Shown here piece by piece: positions 9,738-21,827 of a stretch of DNA of 64,000 nt. A program made the position numbers and the translations under genes. The notes beneath the pieces were generated by a model. The model saw nothing but the letters and a program-made list of their open reading frames with translations. It had not been told where the DNA came from and searched no databases. Location of the stretch: contig LS997563.1 of the NCBI GenBank assembly GCA_000469685.2, positions 21,150,687-21,214,686 on the forward strand, written 5' to 3'. Numbering within the stretch: the stretch's first letter is position 1; the number at the start of each line of letters is the position of its first letter. The DNA comes from Haemonchus contortus (taxonomy: Eukaryota; Nematoda; Chromadorea; Rhabditida; Trichostrongylidae).

Positions 9738-11799
9738 GTTCTACATGTGGCGAACGCCGAGGACATGTGTGCTATGAACACCTCACTATGATAAGTTTAC
9801 CCCATGGGACCAGAACAAATGTGACGCCAACACCGGGGATTACTTCATATGTCTTCATGATGTGAAGCAGCTATGATCATAGTGAGATATGCTTTGCCAT
9901 AATGCAATCAGAAATTGATTAGTTATCCCTTTTTCATACTTAGAGGTAAAATTAAAGGTAAAAAATCACACCGGTGAGAGACTTCCTTCCCTTCGGGCCG
10001 TCTACTTTGAGTGGGCGAGACTTGTAAGCGTTCATCCAATGAAAGAATGAAAGAGGACAGTCGGCGATGTCGCATAATGGAGGGGCCCATCTGAGTTTAA
10101 TATCACAATTTCTCGCGCAACCTCTCTGTTTGTTCTACTGACTCTCTGTGGTCGTGTAATATGCGCATTGCTGGTTCGCCTGCAACCACACCGAACAGCG
10201 GGGCCTTTCAGGTCATCACACCCAGCTGACCCAATCCTGTCACAACTTTCTGGCTCCATTCACCTCGCGACAACATTCTACCTCTCTCCTCCGCTCTGTG
10301 TTCAAGCATGTAAAATATCAATGCAGCTAAATAGTACCATGGATAGTCTTGGTTCTTTTCAACTGTGATCACCAGCAAGGATCTTTATGTAAATATACTG
10401 ATCACTGAGTAACTCCTTCTTGATGGTTTTTAAGAATCCCATTATTACAACTCTACTTGAGCCCTTTCTACTCGTTGTCAATGAAGTAACTTATGTGAAT
10501 AAAAAAAGGGCTTCTATTTAATTCGACGCTATGGATTTTACATGAGTCCCACTCAAGGCACGAATTAAGAGGAGCCAGTTGATCTTGGAAACAGAATTTT
10601 CATCGTAATTTCCATTACAGATTTCATCCTGATTTCCACTCCTTTGTAGGATTATGCAGGTCGGAGATCTGAGGAATCCTGGGACGAAAATAGTTCTATT
10701 GGAATAATTCATATGAGCTTTTTATCCCTTCCAGATTGTTCCTCAGGATATTTTTTAAGATTCGACTGTGACGTGGTACCGAAGAAAGCTGCTCGGTCAA
10801 TAAATCTCAAAAATGGGAGCATGCTATCTCGATAAATCATGGCTTAAAGATGTCTTTGATAAATCATCCCCTTACGACGGCCTCCATTCAGATATACCCT
10901 TTTGCAGTGGCGTTCACACTCATTAGGATCAGCTGAGGCGCATTTGTCACACTGGCAGGTGAGCATCCCTCACTTTCGATGCAGACATAGTCGTCATGGT
11001 TAGCCTACGCTGGAAAGGTATACATTCGGTTGATGCACTCATGATCATTACTCTTCAACTGTTGTGGACTATCTTGGTACCTCTGGACTGTATTATGAGC
11101 TTCATTGGACCTAAGATTCTTCTCTGGCTCTTGTCTGGCCCCTCTTGAGAAACACCTACGATAATGAAAAAATTAGATTCTTCATGGATAGTATCGAGTT
11201 TGCATTCACATTTCTGTGAGATTTGATCTGACTCCACTACTCGAGAGTTTGGTCGTAGGCTGTGGTGGATTATAAATTTGTTGACCTATTCGCCTTTGCC
11301 CATCTTCATTGTGCTTACGCTCTTTGGAGCTGAAGTATGAAAGTTCCTGATCGCACTACCTATTCCGGTGCAGGTTTCAAGCCTCGTGAACGGAGTCCTC
11401 GTAAGTTCATACGTGCTCTGCTGATTTTGCCCTACTCCAACCATCACGAGCTTGAACGGCAGGTTCTCCAGAACATACCGAGTTACGGGACAGACAGAAA
11501 AGTAGTCTTTTCGAATAGTAAGTGATGAAGATGATTTCACTCTACATATAGAACCATTTTGAAATATTTAGGACGTCATCGTACGAAGGTACCGTGAATT
11601 TTTTACCTTTGCTCCGCCTCGGTGCAAGTAGACTTCATCTCTTGTGCGTTGCTCCCCTTAGAATGTTTGTTTTGTAATTTGAAAAGGTAACTTAGGAATG
11701 ACAATTGTATCCTTTTTCCGACTTGCAGCTTCGAAAAAGGCGATTCCGCTAAAACGTAAGCCATGAAGCAAGCGTTCCTAATAATCTCGGAGACTGAGC
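9738..11799. other. Unassigned spacer with short hydrophobic frames
   Basis: A 51-codon frame from ATG at 10999 encodes a mostly hydrophobic peptide (two membrane-like stretches), and an open stretch at 11286-11540 overlaps frames on both strands. Neither has convincing splice borders. No repeat family was recognised here. Confidence 0.35.
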
Positions 11800-12391
11800 T
11801 AACTAAGACCAATTTTCTAACAGCCATTTTGCTAGTTTCACCATCTTTCCTATGAAAGCCTTTGAGCAATGTTTCCCGCATTCTAGAACGTTCTGGTTTG
11901 TTTCTAAACCATCATAATTACGAATTTTTGATCTTAGCCCCGCCAAACTCACTGCAAACCCCGTCGAGGGACGTGTCTTCTACCACGTCCAACCGCTTTT
12001 CCCCAATTTCGAGAGCATTCTGAATAGTGTTGTGGATTTTTGATTTTGGCCGCGCCCATCTTGATGCACATCCTTCATTTTAGGCATCTGACCATTTTTT
12101 TTACTACATCTGAGCACTTTTTCCGCATTCTAGATCGCTCCTGAATAGAGGTATTAGCATTTCAAAAAGAAGCTTCCATTTCAACAGACACCCTCCCATA
12201 AAGGGCCAAGCTTCGCTCACTTTACGCAACCCCAGTATGCGCAAGCGCTTGCTCACTACACTTTTCTTTCGGCCTTCGCGCCTTCGTTGAATCGAGTTGA
12301 ATTTAGGTGGAAAGACCGCACACTGCGGGGGCGATCCGCCCACTACCAGTGAATCTTATTCATCGCCCTCGTTCACGAGTGTGGGTACATA

Positions 12392-12446
12392 CAGTACCGG
12401 TCAGTGAAGTATTCGTTTTCACTTTTCCAAACATAACTTCCTCAAA
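12392..12446 (+). repeat. Left terminal inverted repeat of the Tc1 element
   Basis: It begins CAGTACCGGTCAGTGAAGTA and differs from the right repeat at a single C/T position. In Tc1 elements the transposase binds inner parts of these repeats, and the outermost bases adjoin the cleavage site (family knowledge). Confidence 0.95.
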
Positions 12447-12664
12447 TGTCCATCTTTTCGCCTGATTTTTTCATAGTTAATTCCTATCAACGAATGTTAT
12501 GAGCGAGCAATTTCTCAGCTGTCTAAGTGAATTATAAAATATTTTAAGAGAATTCACATCAATTTGTGTCCAAACACCATCATACCTGTAAAGTCTTTAA
12601 TCTCTCTGAATTTTCAATTTCTCAACGGAACAACTTGTATAATATCAATATAACAACTACGATA

Positions 12665-13696
12665 TTAATACTTTGTCGCATAACCTCTGGCGTCAATGAC
12701 CGCTTGACATCGGCGTGGCATGGACTCGATGAGTTTGTCTATCTCTTCCTGTGGGATGTTCTCCCATGCTGTCTTCAGCTGAAGGAACTTTTCGTGCTCA
12801 TTTCGAGCTCTGAGGCCTTTTACTTGGTGCTCGAGTCTTTCCCATAGATGTTCCATGGGATTCAAATCGGGAGACTGCGACGGCCACGTCAGCAGAGGGA
12901 CGTTGTTGTCGCGGAACCATTTGGTGAGCAGCTTCGATTTGTGTTTCGGGTCGTTGTCCTGTTGGAAAATAAAGCCACGGCGAGCAGTACTGCGGACAAA
13001 CGGCCAGATAACAGTTTCCATGATATTAAGGTACATCTTCGCATCCATCTTACCCTCAATCCGATGAAGGGGACCAACTCCTTTGCCACAGAAGCTACCG
13101 TGGACCATCACCGAACCTCCACCACCCTTCACGGTCGGCAGCTGGTAACTCGGATGGTATCTGGTACCGACAGGACGTCGCACAAACTTGATTCCATCCG
13201 TCCCAAACAGCAAAAACTTCGATTCATCGCTCCAGATGACCTTACGCCACTGCCGAACGGTCCAGTTCTTGTGAGCTTGAGCCCAGTCGAGACGCGCTTT
13301 GCGATTCTTAGCGGAAATCAGTGGTTTCTTTGCTGGACGTCGTCCAAACAAACCGGCCTCTCTCAGTCGACGTTGTACAGTGCTCAAAGATGGATTAGGT
13401 CCTTCGGGCGTCGATATTTCGCGAAGAATCTCGGCTGCAGTGAGACGCGGATCGTTCCTTGCAAGCCGCACAATGTTCCTGTCCACAAGACGAGACGTCG
13501 TTCTCGCTGCTCCTGGGTGTTTTTTGACTTCTACCGACCCTGTGTCCTTATATTTCTTCCAAATCCTTTGAACACATCTAATTGTCACTCTTTGAATTTC
13601 TGAAACTTGCCTTGATGTTAAGCCTGCGTGGAGGCTCCGAGTTATGGCGTCAACTTGGTCTTGCCGCAAGTTACGGATTCCGGTATGCCTTGCCAT
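12665..13696 (-). CDS. Tc1-type transposase (DD34E), intact
   Basis: A 343-residue frame, the usual Tc1 length, with no stops or frameshifts. The start is the ATG at 13694-13696 (MARHTGIRNL). An upstream in-frame ATG at 13774 would add 26 residues that do not look like the family. Residues 1-115 form the paired-like helix-turn-helix DNA-binding region (TSRQVSEIQR...CVQRIWKKY). The RNase-H-fold catalytic domain follows, with D157 in WSDES, D247 in QQDNDPKH and E282 in NPMEHLWE. The 34 residues between D247 and E282 give the DD34E signature. The enzyme excises and reinserts the element at TA sites in the nucleus. No intron is needed, unlike the small one in C. elegans Tc1. No regulatory site was identified. 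Confidence 0.95.
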   Translation of the reverse strand: MARHTGIRNLRQDQVDAITRSLHAGLTSRQVSEIQRVTIRCVQRIWKKYKDTGSVEVKKHPGAARTTSRLVDRNIVRLARNDPRLTAAEILREISTPEGPNPSLSTVQRRLREAGLFGRRPAKKPLISAKNRKARLDWAQAHKNWTVRQWRKVIWSDESKFLLFGTDGIKFVRRPVGTRYHPSYQLPTVKGGGGSVMVHGSFCGKGVGPLHRIEGKMDAKMYLNIMETVIWPFVRSTARRGFIFQQDNDPKHKSKLLTKWFRDNNVPLLTWPSQSPDLNPMEHLWERLEHQVKGLRARNEHEKFLQLKTAWENIPQEEIDKLIESMPRRCQAVIDARGYATKY

Positions 13697-13926
13697 AGCC
13701 TTAATAACGTAGTGGGTGCATGACGTGACTCTAAACATTAAGAACCACCCGAAAGTTTTAATATAAAAACCCACCAGTTATAGATGGTAGAAATGTGTGT
13801 TGGCGGGCGATTTGAAAATAAAGCGCCAGTTTTGCTTGGAAATGTGCTGCTGGGCCATTACAGCAGTATAATATTACTAACTGCCTAAGTTTTCTACTGT
13901 TTGAGTTTCTAGCATAAAGCTTGAGT

Positions 13927-13981
13927 TTTGAGGAAGTTATGTTTGAAAAAGTGAAAACGAATACTTCACTGACCGGTACTG
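13927..13981 (-). repeat. Right terminal inverted repeat of the Tc1 element
   Basis: Inverse complement of 12392-12446 with one mismatch, ending ...CTTCACTGACCGGTACTG beside TA at 13982-13983. The transposase is transcribed away from this end. Confidence 0.95.
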
Positions 13982-15305
13982 TACATAAATGCTTCCAGAC
14001 ATGCGAGGCGACATTCGTGGCGTTTTGGACGATTCCAGCATTTATCATTGGGGTGTGGGTTGGAAGTACAGCAGATAAGTACGACCAGCTTATCGTGTGG
14101 ATGCGATATCCCTTGATGGCTCTTCTACCTTTCCTTCCCTCGCTCTCTTCTGTTTTACCTTCCCAATCATGTTTTCTATAAAATAAGTGAAATGTTTAAG
14201 ATTGTTATTACTATCAGACAGAGGTCCTATCTCACGATCTGCTAATCACTAATCTAATACTAATCTGTTCTACGTCAAGGGAGACGGGCAGTGGGATCGG
14301 TTTTCTGTAGCCGATTTGCCTCGCGCGGCAGTGGCGAACCATTCGCCTAGTTATTGCACTTCTAGAGTTCCTCACACAGTTCAGTCGATATGCAGTTATT
14401 ATTTTTGGCATGATTCTAGTTAAGTTCTTTTGTTCCTGTATTTCCTACTTGCTGCTGCATTCTGCTACATTTTTTGCGCGCGGAGTTTCTCGCCGCGTCG
14501 CGACAAATTCGATCCTACTGCACCACACCCCTACATTAAAACTGCGCCCCGATAGTAAAGGCTGGAGTCTTCTAAATGGCCACGAACTTTGCACTAAGCG
14601 CACTTTGCTGCGTGCATCTCCGGACGCACTAGCGCTTCGTCCCCCTTGTTGACCCATCCCTCACCTTTGCGGATTTTTCTTGGCGTATGGTATATTTGAA
14701 ACCTATTCATGAAATTTTGTCTGTGGCATAACCCACTCCTGCGCCTGTCCCGGGCGGAGCTTCGCTGAGCTCACATGTGCTCTGTTGGACTTGCTCTATG
14801 CACAAGTAATCTCAAACTTTAGCCTACTTCTTCGGGTGTTTCTTCAGGTAATATCTAATTTCGTGGCAAACAAACAAACAAGTAAACGAATAGATAGACA
14901 GGCGGACAGAATCAAGCGAGCAAGCTAAATGTAGTTTAACGATTTGTCGCTCCATTACGATCAGCTTGGGTGTCTATTTTCTGCGATACCGTTCAAAATG
15001 ACGTCTCATCTCTACATAAGTCCCTTTTCGCAACAACCTTTCTCTTGGGAATGAACGTATATTTTCGATCCTGCACTCGTTTGGAGGGAGAAAGGGCATT
15101 TATATGGCGAAAGGCTGTCATTGGAGCGTCCCTTTCACGGTGGCTTCATTGATGGCATGTCAGAAAATGCGGTAAAATGCCTGTGAACTCCCTGCCGAAA
15201 TAATACTTTCAGCTGTGTCTTTTTCACATAAGGAATGTTTTGGTTTGATTGCTAAGTATACCCGGTTGTACGGTGCTTCCAAAAGTGTCGGTGAGTGCAG
15301 TGGAT

Positions 15306-15501
15306 GCTTTCAGAGTTCAACTACGTACATTATTTCAAGCGACCGACGGCATTGGTAGCCAAATTTCAACAACGCAGGACTGGTTGCGTTCAGGGAAGCG
15401 TGAGCTGCATCGATTGGTGTCCCGCGTTGTCAGCACGTGGCCAGCAACGCCGTCGGTTGGTTGGTCGGTTGAAATAATGCACGTCGTTGAACTCTGAAAG
15501 C
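15306..15501. repeat. Foldback inverted repeat
   Basis: The left arm 15306-15350 starts GCTTTCAGAGTTCAACTACG. The right arm 15449-15501 is its inverse, starting GCTTTCAGAGTTCAACGACG when reversed. The right arm has an 8-bp insertion (CCAACCAA) beside CCGACGGC. The loop is about 98 bp. Weaker pairing extends outward to about 15293 and 15510. Class unknown. Confidence 0.75.
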
Positions 15502-15512
15502 AACCACTCATC

Positions 15513-18500
15513 GAAATTTATGGCGGCGATTGATAACTCTGCTCTGGCCGTCGCGTGACGCTGATGCAGTACGCGGTAGCGCTTTCACAACAAGTCTCTG
15601 GAAGAAAGTGGTGCCTCGAAAAAACAGTTCTGGGAGATTCTGGAAGACTACCATTGAGTTACCCGTCACAGGTGATACTGGTATTAAGTTAACAGCAAGG
15701 GCACGGAAATACCCGACAAGCTGAGCATTCAGCGTAAAGCGTTTAATATTACATCAGAATCGGTAGAAACCGCCGACAAATTCGATGACAACCCTGGATC
15801 GGCTTACTCAGAATTGTGACCGTAGAACTTGACATTTTTCCAGAGTCAAGAGTCCAATTTACCGTTAGTGCCCGAGCTGTGATAGCTTGAGTTATAACGA
15901 CTTAAAAGATTGATAAAATATGTTCGCCAAGACGAATAGTGAACGAACCTGGCAATGCATCATTTAATGATCCCATAATAAAAGCAGAGATGTGAGGATA
16001 AATTAAAATTCTTGTATTCCAGAGTACTTATAAAAATTCAGAAGATTGGACCAGTCTAATGTGCCTAGGTATTATCGGATGGGTTCCCCTGCTTCTTAGG
16101 ACGGGCTGACTCTGACCCTCACTGCCTCGTGGAAGGACCACATTGATTTGGCTGGACGCTGCGAAAAAAAATGAACTACCATTGGGGACGATTCTTCAGA
16201 ATAGAAATGAGGTTCAGAGTCTTATTGTTCCCATCATGTGATTTGCAAGAACAAATAGGATCCCGATGAATAATGTATCTGCGGTCTGAGAGAGGCAGTT
16301 ATATCCGAAAGCCTTAATCGTTGACATCGCATTATGTCGGCTAACAATCCGGGATGCTCCACGGTTAGCCGTTGAATGCTGCTTGTGAAAAGGGCTATCA
16401 AATGGTAACAGCGAAAAGTCTTCCTATGTGTTAGTTTCAATCCAAACCCTCGGATTGGACTAGCTGTAGTCTCCATGAACTACTGAATTGCTTCCCAGTG
16501 TAGCCCCTGGAGGTCAACGGTCTTGGTACAATGGAAGCAGTTAGATCGAGCAGGTTGACTAATCAGCTATCGCGGTTGATTTCTGGTTAATATCCTTTCA
16601 AGTATTCAGTTTCAGAAAGATTGCCCTTTTTGAAATTGGCGACCCCTCCACAGACGTTGACGTTCTTCGTAGGCGGCTGCCACTCATTTGTTAGAAAGAA
16701 CCTTCTTCCTGCTGACAGAAAAAGGGAATTATGATCAGGTCGGATGGCGTTCGAGGCAAGCACCGCCCCGTTCCATTGTTCTCGCCGAGCCTCCGGCGCC
16801 GGTCTTTCTTCCGCTTTTTCTTTATTCATTTCTCAGAGACTTTGATGGATAGTGAATCCTTCCAACATCGTCATTTCGTCATCACTCGATTTTCGATCGA
16901 GTTTTTATCTGTGTGATGATCAGCTAAACAGTGAAGCTGTCCAGAATGACTTCTGGCTTTAGTCCTAGAAATCTCGGCCATTTTAAAAAGTGGAAGCCTC
17001 TTAGTTCACGTTGTTGTATCTGTTATAGCCTGAAGTTGATTGGCAATGAAACTACTATAATTTTAAAAGCCAGCTGTCGATGCTTCAGTGATTCGTGCTA
17101 TGCCATGAATTTACTTTCTGAATCTGGTAGCATACTAATTGAAAGCTTTACTTATGTTTCATGTTTTCCATCTAACATTCTAGGACTCTACTTGTCCAAA
17201 AATGGGAAACATTCATTCTAGTCCTTTACATCATTACATCGGCATTCTTATGGATTACATAGAAATTGAGTCGAAATGAGGGGTTCATTTCAAGGGGCTT
17301 GTGACACCATCCAAATGGTGTCGTCCGTTCTCCCACTCCCCTCTCTTCTCTTACCTCATATGTACATCCTATGCTGTTCGATTTGGTATAGAAGGAGAGC
17401 TGATGCGAAGAAGAGAAATCACGTCCGCGAAAGTAGATATATGTTATGGCTTGCCATAAGAGATTAATTAATTTTGACGTACCACCTCCATATGAATGCA
17501 AATATATTGACCAGATATGCATGCTTCTCAAGCTTATCTGTGGCTCTTTGGGGTCATGAAAACTAATGAGAACTTTTTGCATTCGATGAATACATTTGGC
17601 TAATAGCATGCCTTCACCAATACCCCACAGTGTCGGTCAAGTAAAACGTAACCGAAAGCTTACTCACTGAATGTATTTCGAGCTTTCCGTATTCAGTAGA
17701 CGCACAAATGCAGCCAAAGAAGATTTTAGAGCTGGTCATAAGTCAAAGGCGATACAATTGACTTCGGCACTACTTTTGCAGGTCATTTATCTTATCTCAG
17801 TTATCGACAGTAGGAGTCTTAATGGATGTAAGAAGAAAATCTTCATGAAGTGCGTATTCCAATTATTTGCACTCACTTCAACCAAAATGAGTGTGATTCT
17901 ACTTTCGCGCCTTCGGATCTAAATTCCTTCCTGTAGCCTAAATAGTAATCTTCGTGGCTACCTTCCGTCCATAATTTCTCGAGCCCGAATTATTCAATCA
18001 CTGCGTAGTTTCCTCTTGGAAGCCTAATTTGATTGCGGTCGTGTCCCTTTGCGTGATCCTTTCAATCCTGCTCTTCTACGATGGTGGGAGAATTGCGAGA
18101 ATTTCGGAAAGTACCCTGAGTTACGACGACTGCAGCAGATTTTCTGTTCATAAGCGCTCATTCATCATAAAAACAGAAGCAAAACTTCAAGTCTGCCCCA
18201 CGAGGCGATGTCGGCCAACAGTAAACGACGATTGCACATGGAAAATAGTGCGTCTCGTCCTGTGATAGCTCAAAGAGAATGTGCACCGTCGCTGGTTGAG
18301 CTAGAAAACATGATACGCAATCTCCTCAAATGTGGTAGAGTTTGATGCATTAGAAGTTCCAATGAAAATAGTTTATGGACTGTGGTATAGCCGTTAGAAA
18401 CAACTCTCTCTTTGGAAAGTACAGCAGTGACGAGATCCTCGCGTTTCCTTTGTTTGAGGATTTCGCCCTGAGCATCAGCTTGGTACTTTGTTTTTGACGG

Positions 18501-18732
18501 AAGAACGAGTCTATAATCATTGCTCGCTAATAAGGAGACGTTTGAAGTAAACCTACTTCCTTCTAAATATTCCGAAATACACTTTGTGGATTAGTTGACA
18601 AAAGAAAAAGGATGGTAATGTATACGAGTTTCAAGTTCTTTCGCGTTCTAAGTATTTAATGGAATCCATTCGATTGGTTCAACGTAGCCCATCTCTAAAA
18701 CATGCTACCTCGCACCATTTCCACATCTTTAG
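15513..18732. other. Unassigned spacer with possible exon fragments
   Basis: The frame 17671-17922 (+) contains SKAIQLTSALLLQV, faintly like the sixth membrane segment of nematode chemoreceptors. A hydrophobic frame at 18029-18265 follows. Neither has good splice borders on both sides, so neither is called as a gene. No repeat was recognised between 15.5 and 18.7 kb. Confidence 0.3.
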
Positions 18733-19189
18733 AGGCACGGTTCACGATGAAAATGGCAACTGAGTCTCCCCCTAGAAATTCTCGGTGGTAATGGAAGGAC
18801 TCTCTCGCGCCTAAAAACTCGAAGGTTAGAGCATAGCGGAAGCCCTGTTCCCGGCTTGCGCGGCCTTCCTGCCCCTCGATCGATGTCACAAACGAGTGTC
18901 GATTCGATACAGATTGCAATTAATCGTTCTGGGACCCACACACAATCAGATGATTGCCGAGTGATGAGGCGATGTTTTTCTCTCGTTCTTTTTTCCTTTG
19001 TTACTCTTTTTGCTACCGCCATCCCTTATTTGATTTACTCATTTACGTCCAGCCCCCTTTTTAATGATTTTTCGAAGAATTTTTTCACTTCGGGAACACC
19101 GACAGCTAAGATTCTTCGCCTTCATCGCACAATTTTTCGTCTTATCTTCCATTTTCCGTCATAATCCAAGATGATCGTTAACTGTGCTT
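18733..19189. mobile_element. TTAA-flanked MITE, subfamily A, older copy
   Basis: The left end AGGCACGGTTCACGATGA and the inverted right end ATGATCGTTAACTGTGCTT are decayed versions of the family ends. The interior closely parallels 21828-22482: GGACCCACACACAATCAG, GTGATGAGGCGATGTTTTTC and TCGATGTCAC blocks occur in the same order. TTAA lies at the right border (19190-19193) and TTAG at the left. Confidence 0.75.
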
Positions 19190-20037
19190 TTAATATATTC
19201 ATTTGGCCGCTGTCCTTACTTATATATACAATTTCTATCATATAGGAGTCCACATGGCTTTTGAATCAATAGCAACTATTTCCAAAAGGGTCCAACCTAC
19301 GGCTTAAGCACGAGCTATGTACAGCGTGCAGTTTTTCGGCGACGCTTGCTGGCACATCCAGGAACCCTTATTTATTGGGTACTGGAACTGCACCATGTTT
19401 TGTGGTAACATCTGGATGTCCACTTCAACATTTTTTCAACGAATAAGTCCCCATTGAGGAAGTGAAATTTAGGCTACTTGAGTATAATTCGAATGCCATA
19501 CTTTGTGGTTTATTCGCTTCTCACTGCTAATCTTTTTCAACCTTAAAAGAAGATTCTAAGCCAGTGTGCATGGAAGCAACCTTGTTGTTTTTGTTTCTCT
19601 GCGTTCAAGTGCTCTGTTGGGTAAAATCAAAACTTATTACCAGACCTGCGAGCTTTGCCCAGGTCAGGTCTTTACAATCCCTGATCTCTCCTTTCCAGTG
19701 TAATGTCTCATTGGCCCATGTGCTGAATATTTGAAAAGCTGATGCGAAAAGGACGGCTAGGTTCCTATGGGCTCTCAAGAGTGCATCCAAGAAAAATAAC
19801 GTCAACGTACGCGGCGAAATTAAGCTTGAGTGACTATATATCAGCAGCACATTGGAGTACCCATTGAAAACGCACCATCGTAGTTTGCCTACTTCTGCGT
19901 TCAGATGGCTACCGGAAAACCCCCGTTTCCTCCCATATCGGATTCTGCAAAACACGATTCACTCGATTCAAAGAGTTCCACCTCTCTGATACCTTTCCAT
20001 GCACTCTCTTCTCGCTAAAGCTCATAGATTCTTACAG
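19190..20037. other. Unassigned spacer
   Basis: No repeat end or gene was recognised. The minus-strand frame 19605-19955 has no domain. Confidence 0.35.
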
Positions 20038-20284
20038 TATTTTTGGGTGCATTACTCATGCATTTGTAATCATTGTAGTATGGTTTTTATCGTGTGGAAT
20101 AGCATTGTCGCTTGTGTTCTCGTGTATCACCGTACCTGTCGTCCCGTTGATCATCGATTCCCTAGAGCGGGCACCATTAACGTCTGCATTTGTCTCTATC
20201 ACGGACCAAGGTGCTCCAGTGGATCGTCCTCGCTTGAGCGACACGGGGAAACACGTTCCTTCCGTTCAGAGCTTCGTGAAGTAG
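20038..20284 (+). CDS. Candidate last exon of a membrane protein, function unknown
   Basis: An acceptor-like ATTCTTACAG ends at 20037. One base later a frame stays open for 81 codons to TAG at 20282-20284. Its first 40 residues are two closely spaced hydrophobic segments ([19 protein letters not shown] and [10 protein letters not shown]). A hydrophilic tail of about 40 residues follows, with [12 protein letters not shown] and [12 protein letters not shown], as in a cytoplasmic tail. There is no methionine, so it can only be an internal or terminal exon. Other frames on both strands are also open here, which lowers confidence. No upstream exon was identified and the family is not recognised. 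An AATAAA-like CCAATAAAGG lies at about 20562. Confidence 0.35.
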
Positions 20285-21827
20285 TTTGACCATTCCGCTG
20301 ACGGCCGTTCTCGCCCTTGCGCAAGCACTTGCGTGCGTAGTGGAATTCCTAGCATCGTTCTGTCCGAAGCGCACTGAGCAACTGAATCCAGAGGGAACGT
20401 TGAAGATGTATGCGACTGGTTGCTGGACCTCGGACTCGAAGCTGGCCGTCCATGCTTAACATATGGTGCCGGTTAAACCACACAACAGGAATGATGCTCC
20501 TTTTGGTAATACCTGAAAATCAGCTGAGTCAGCTTTGAATAGGCTGCAAAAAAGTTTAACCAATAAAGGTCTTGTCGCGGTTGAATTCAGGGGATTGCAA
20601 TGGTAATAAGGTCTGGTTCTAAACAGATGTGACTTTAGTATCGTTGGATAGTATTTTTTCAGCTGTAGAGTCCAACTGTAAGCGATGTGATTTGGTTTGG
20701 TAAAAAAAATGGGTGAAAGGCAATTCACAAGACTTTACCTTTACGCTTATCTCTCCCTTCGTTATTTTCTGAAATTTGACCGAAATATCCATCCAAAATA
20801 TACATATATGCTCCAAAATCGAACTGCTCTAGGGAAGAACTTTTTTATATCTCTAAGAAGGTTGCTGTAGGGTTCGATGAGTTGAGTTCTATGATCCAAC
20901 TCCTGAAAAAGAGAAGTTAGCTTGTTCGAAGCAAAATCATTGATTACTTCTCCAGATTAACTACCCCTGTTGAAGAGATTTTACAATAATACACCTAAAA
21001 TGATAAGATATAATAAATTAAACCTTTTGGGACGTTGGGTGTATGAAAGCTTTGTTTAGTGATTGGTTATTCACGTCTTATATCACGAATAAGTGAAAGC
21101 GTTAAGCTGTCTACTCAACTCATCTCCTCTCTGTTCAGTCCTCTGGGAGGCATCTGGTTATAAAAGTCACATATAACCAGGACAAGCTACTGAACTGTGT
21201 CGAAGTAATTTGTCTGGCTGAGCACTTTTCTCTGATTGATTAATTTCTTTTCTCTTAACGGATCAGTGTTCTCTCTGGCTATGGGATGAGAAACAATGGC
21301 CGTATCATGGGTGTATAGGAAGCTCTGCCGTCGTCTTGACGATACATGGGCGCCATTCTTCGGATGCTTCTTGGCAACCGTCACGGCCTAGAAAATTGTC
21401 GATTTCTACAAGGATTTGCAAAAAAAAAAAGAAACACTAATTATTATGCTCGTCAACTCGATAATGTGGCTCCGTCGCAGAGTGCTCATCAACGGGAAAA
21501 ACTAAGCACAAGCAAGCTGTCGCTGAGATGAAGCTGTTCTCCTCTTGAAGTCATATCTTGAACCTTGTTGCTTGTTGGTAGTTGTCCAGTTGCGGTGAAT
21601 GAACGCATACTTTGTCCTCTCGGCATTCTCATGACTGATCCATCGAGCTACTGGTCGAGATTCTCTTGGCTAGTTGCAAGCTTGTACGTGCTTGGGATCG
21701 GTCACTCATATTATAGTAAGTAACCCCTTGACACTCGCAGTTATGAATGGCGATGCATGTTGTTCAATAATTTGCAGAATGCTGAGCAATCTTAGAGTCT
21801 AATACCATCAAAGCGACCCTGTGTTAA
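20285..21827. other. Unassigned spacer
   Basis: Small hairpins such as CTGGTTAT...ATAACCAG (21153-21180) occur. No gene or repeat family was recognised. Confidence 0.35.

Larger units (their letters stand above)
12392..13981 (-). mobile_element. Complete Tc1-type transposon
   Basis: A 1590-bp element bounded by 55-bp terminal inverted repeats (12392-12446 and 13927-13981) that match at 54 of 55 positions. Each outer end starts CAGTACCGGTCAGTGAAG. TA dinucleotides at 12390-12391 and 13982-13983 are the target duplication typical of the Tc1/mariner superfamily. The near-identical ends and the undamaged transposase frame indicate a young copy that may still be active (inference). It lies inside an older repeat. 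Confidence 0.95.
11800..14935 (-). mobile_element. Minisatellite-bearing dispersed repeat, copy 2, interrupted
   Basis: Reverse-strand copy of 6205-7150. It opens at 14935 with a CTGT-type tract, then the CTTGTTTG block and the CAACAGAGCACATGTGAG / GAAGCTCCGCCC segment (14740-14800). It continues to about 14585, where homology breaks. It resumes at about 12325 with CGATTCAACGAAGGCG and ends in minisatellite units at 11800-12180 (CGCATTCTAGA cores). The 2.2-kb gap contains the Tc1 element plus about 650 bp of other sequence, so at least one insertion post-dates this copy. Confidence 0.55.

Noticed and set aside
12848..13603. A 251-codon plus-strand frame
   Set aside because: It is the antisense shadow of the Tc1 transposase gene.
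17226..17609. A 127-codon minus-strand frame
   Set aside because: Mixed composition and no recognisable motif; antisense frames are equally open.
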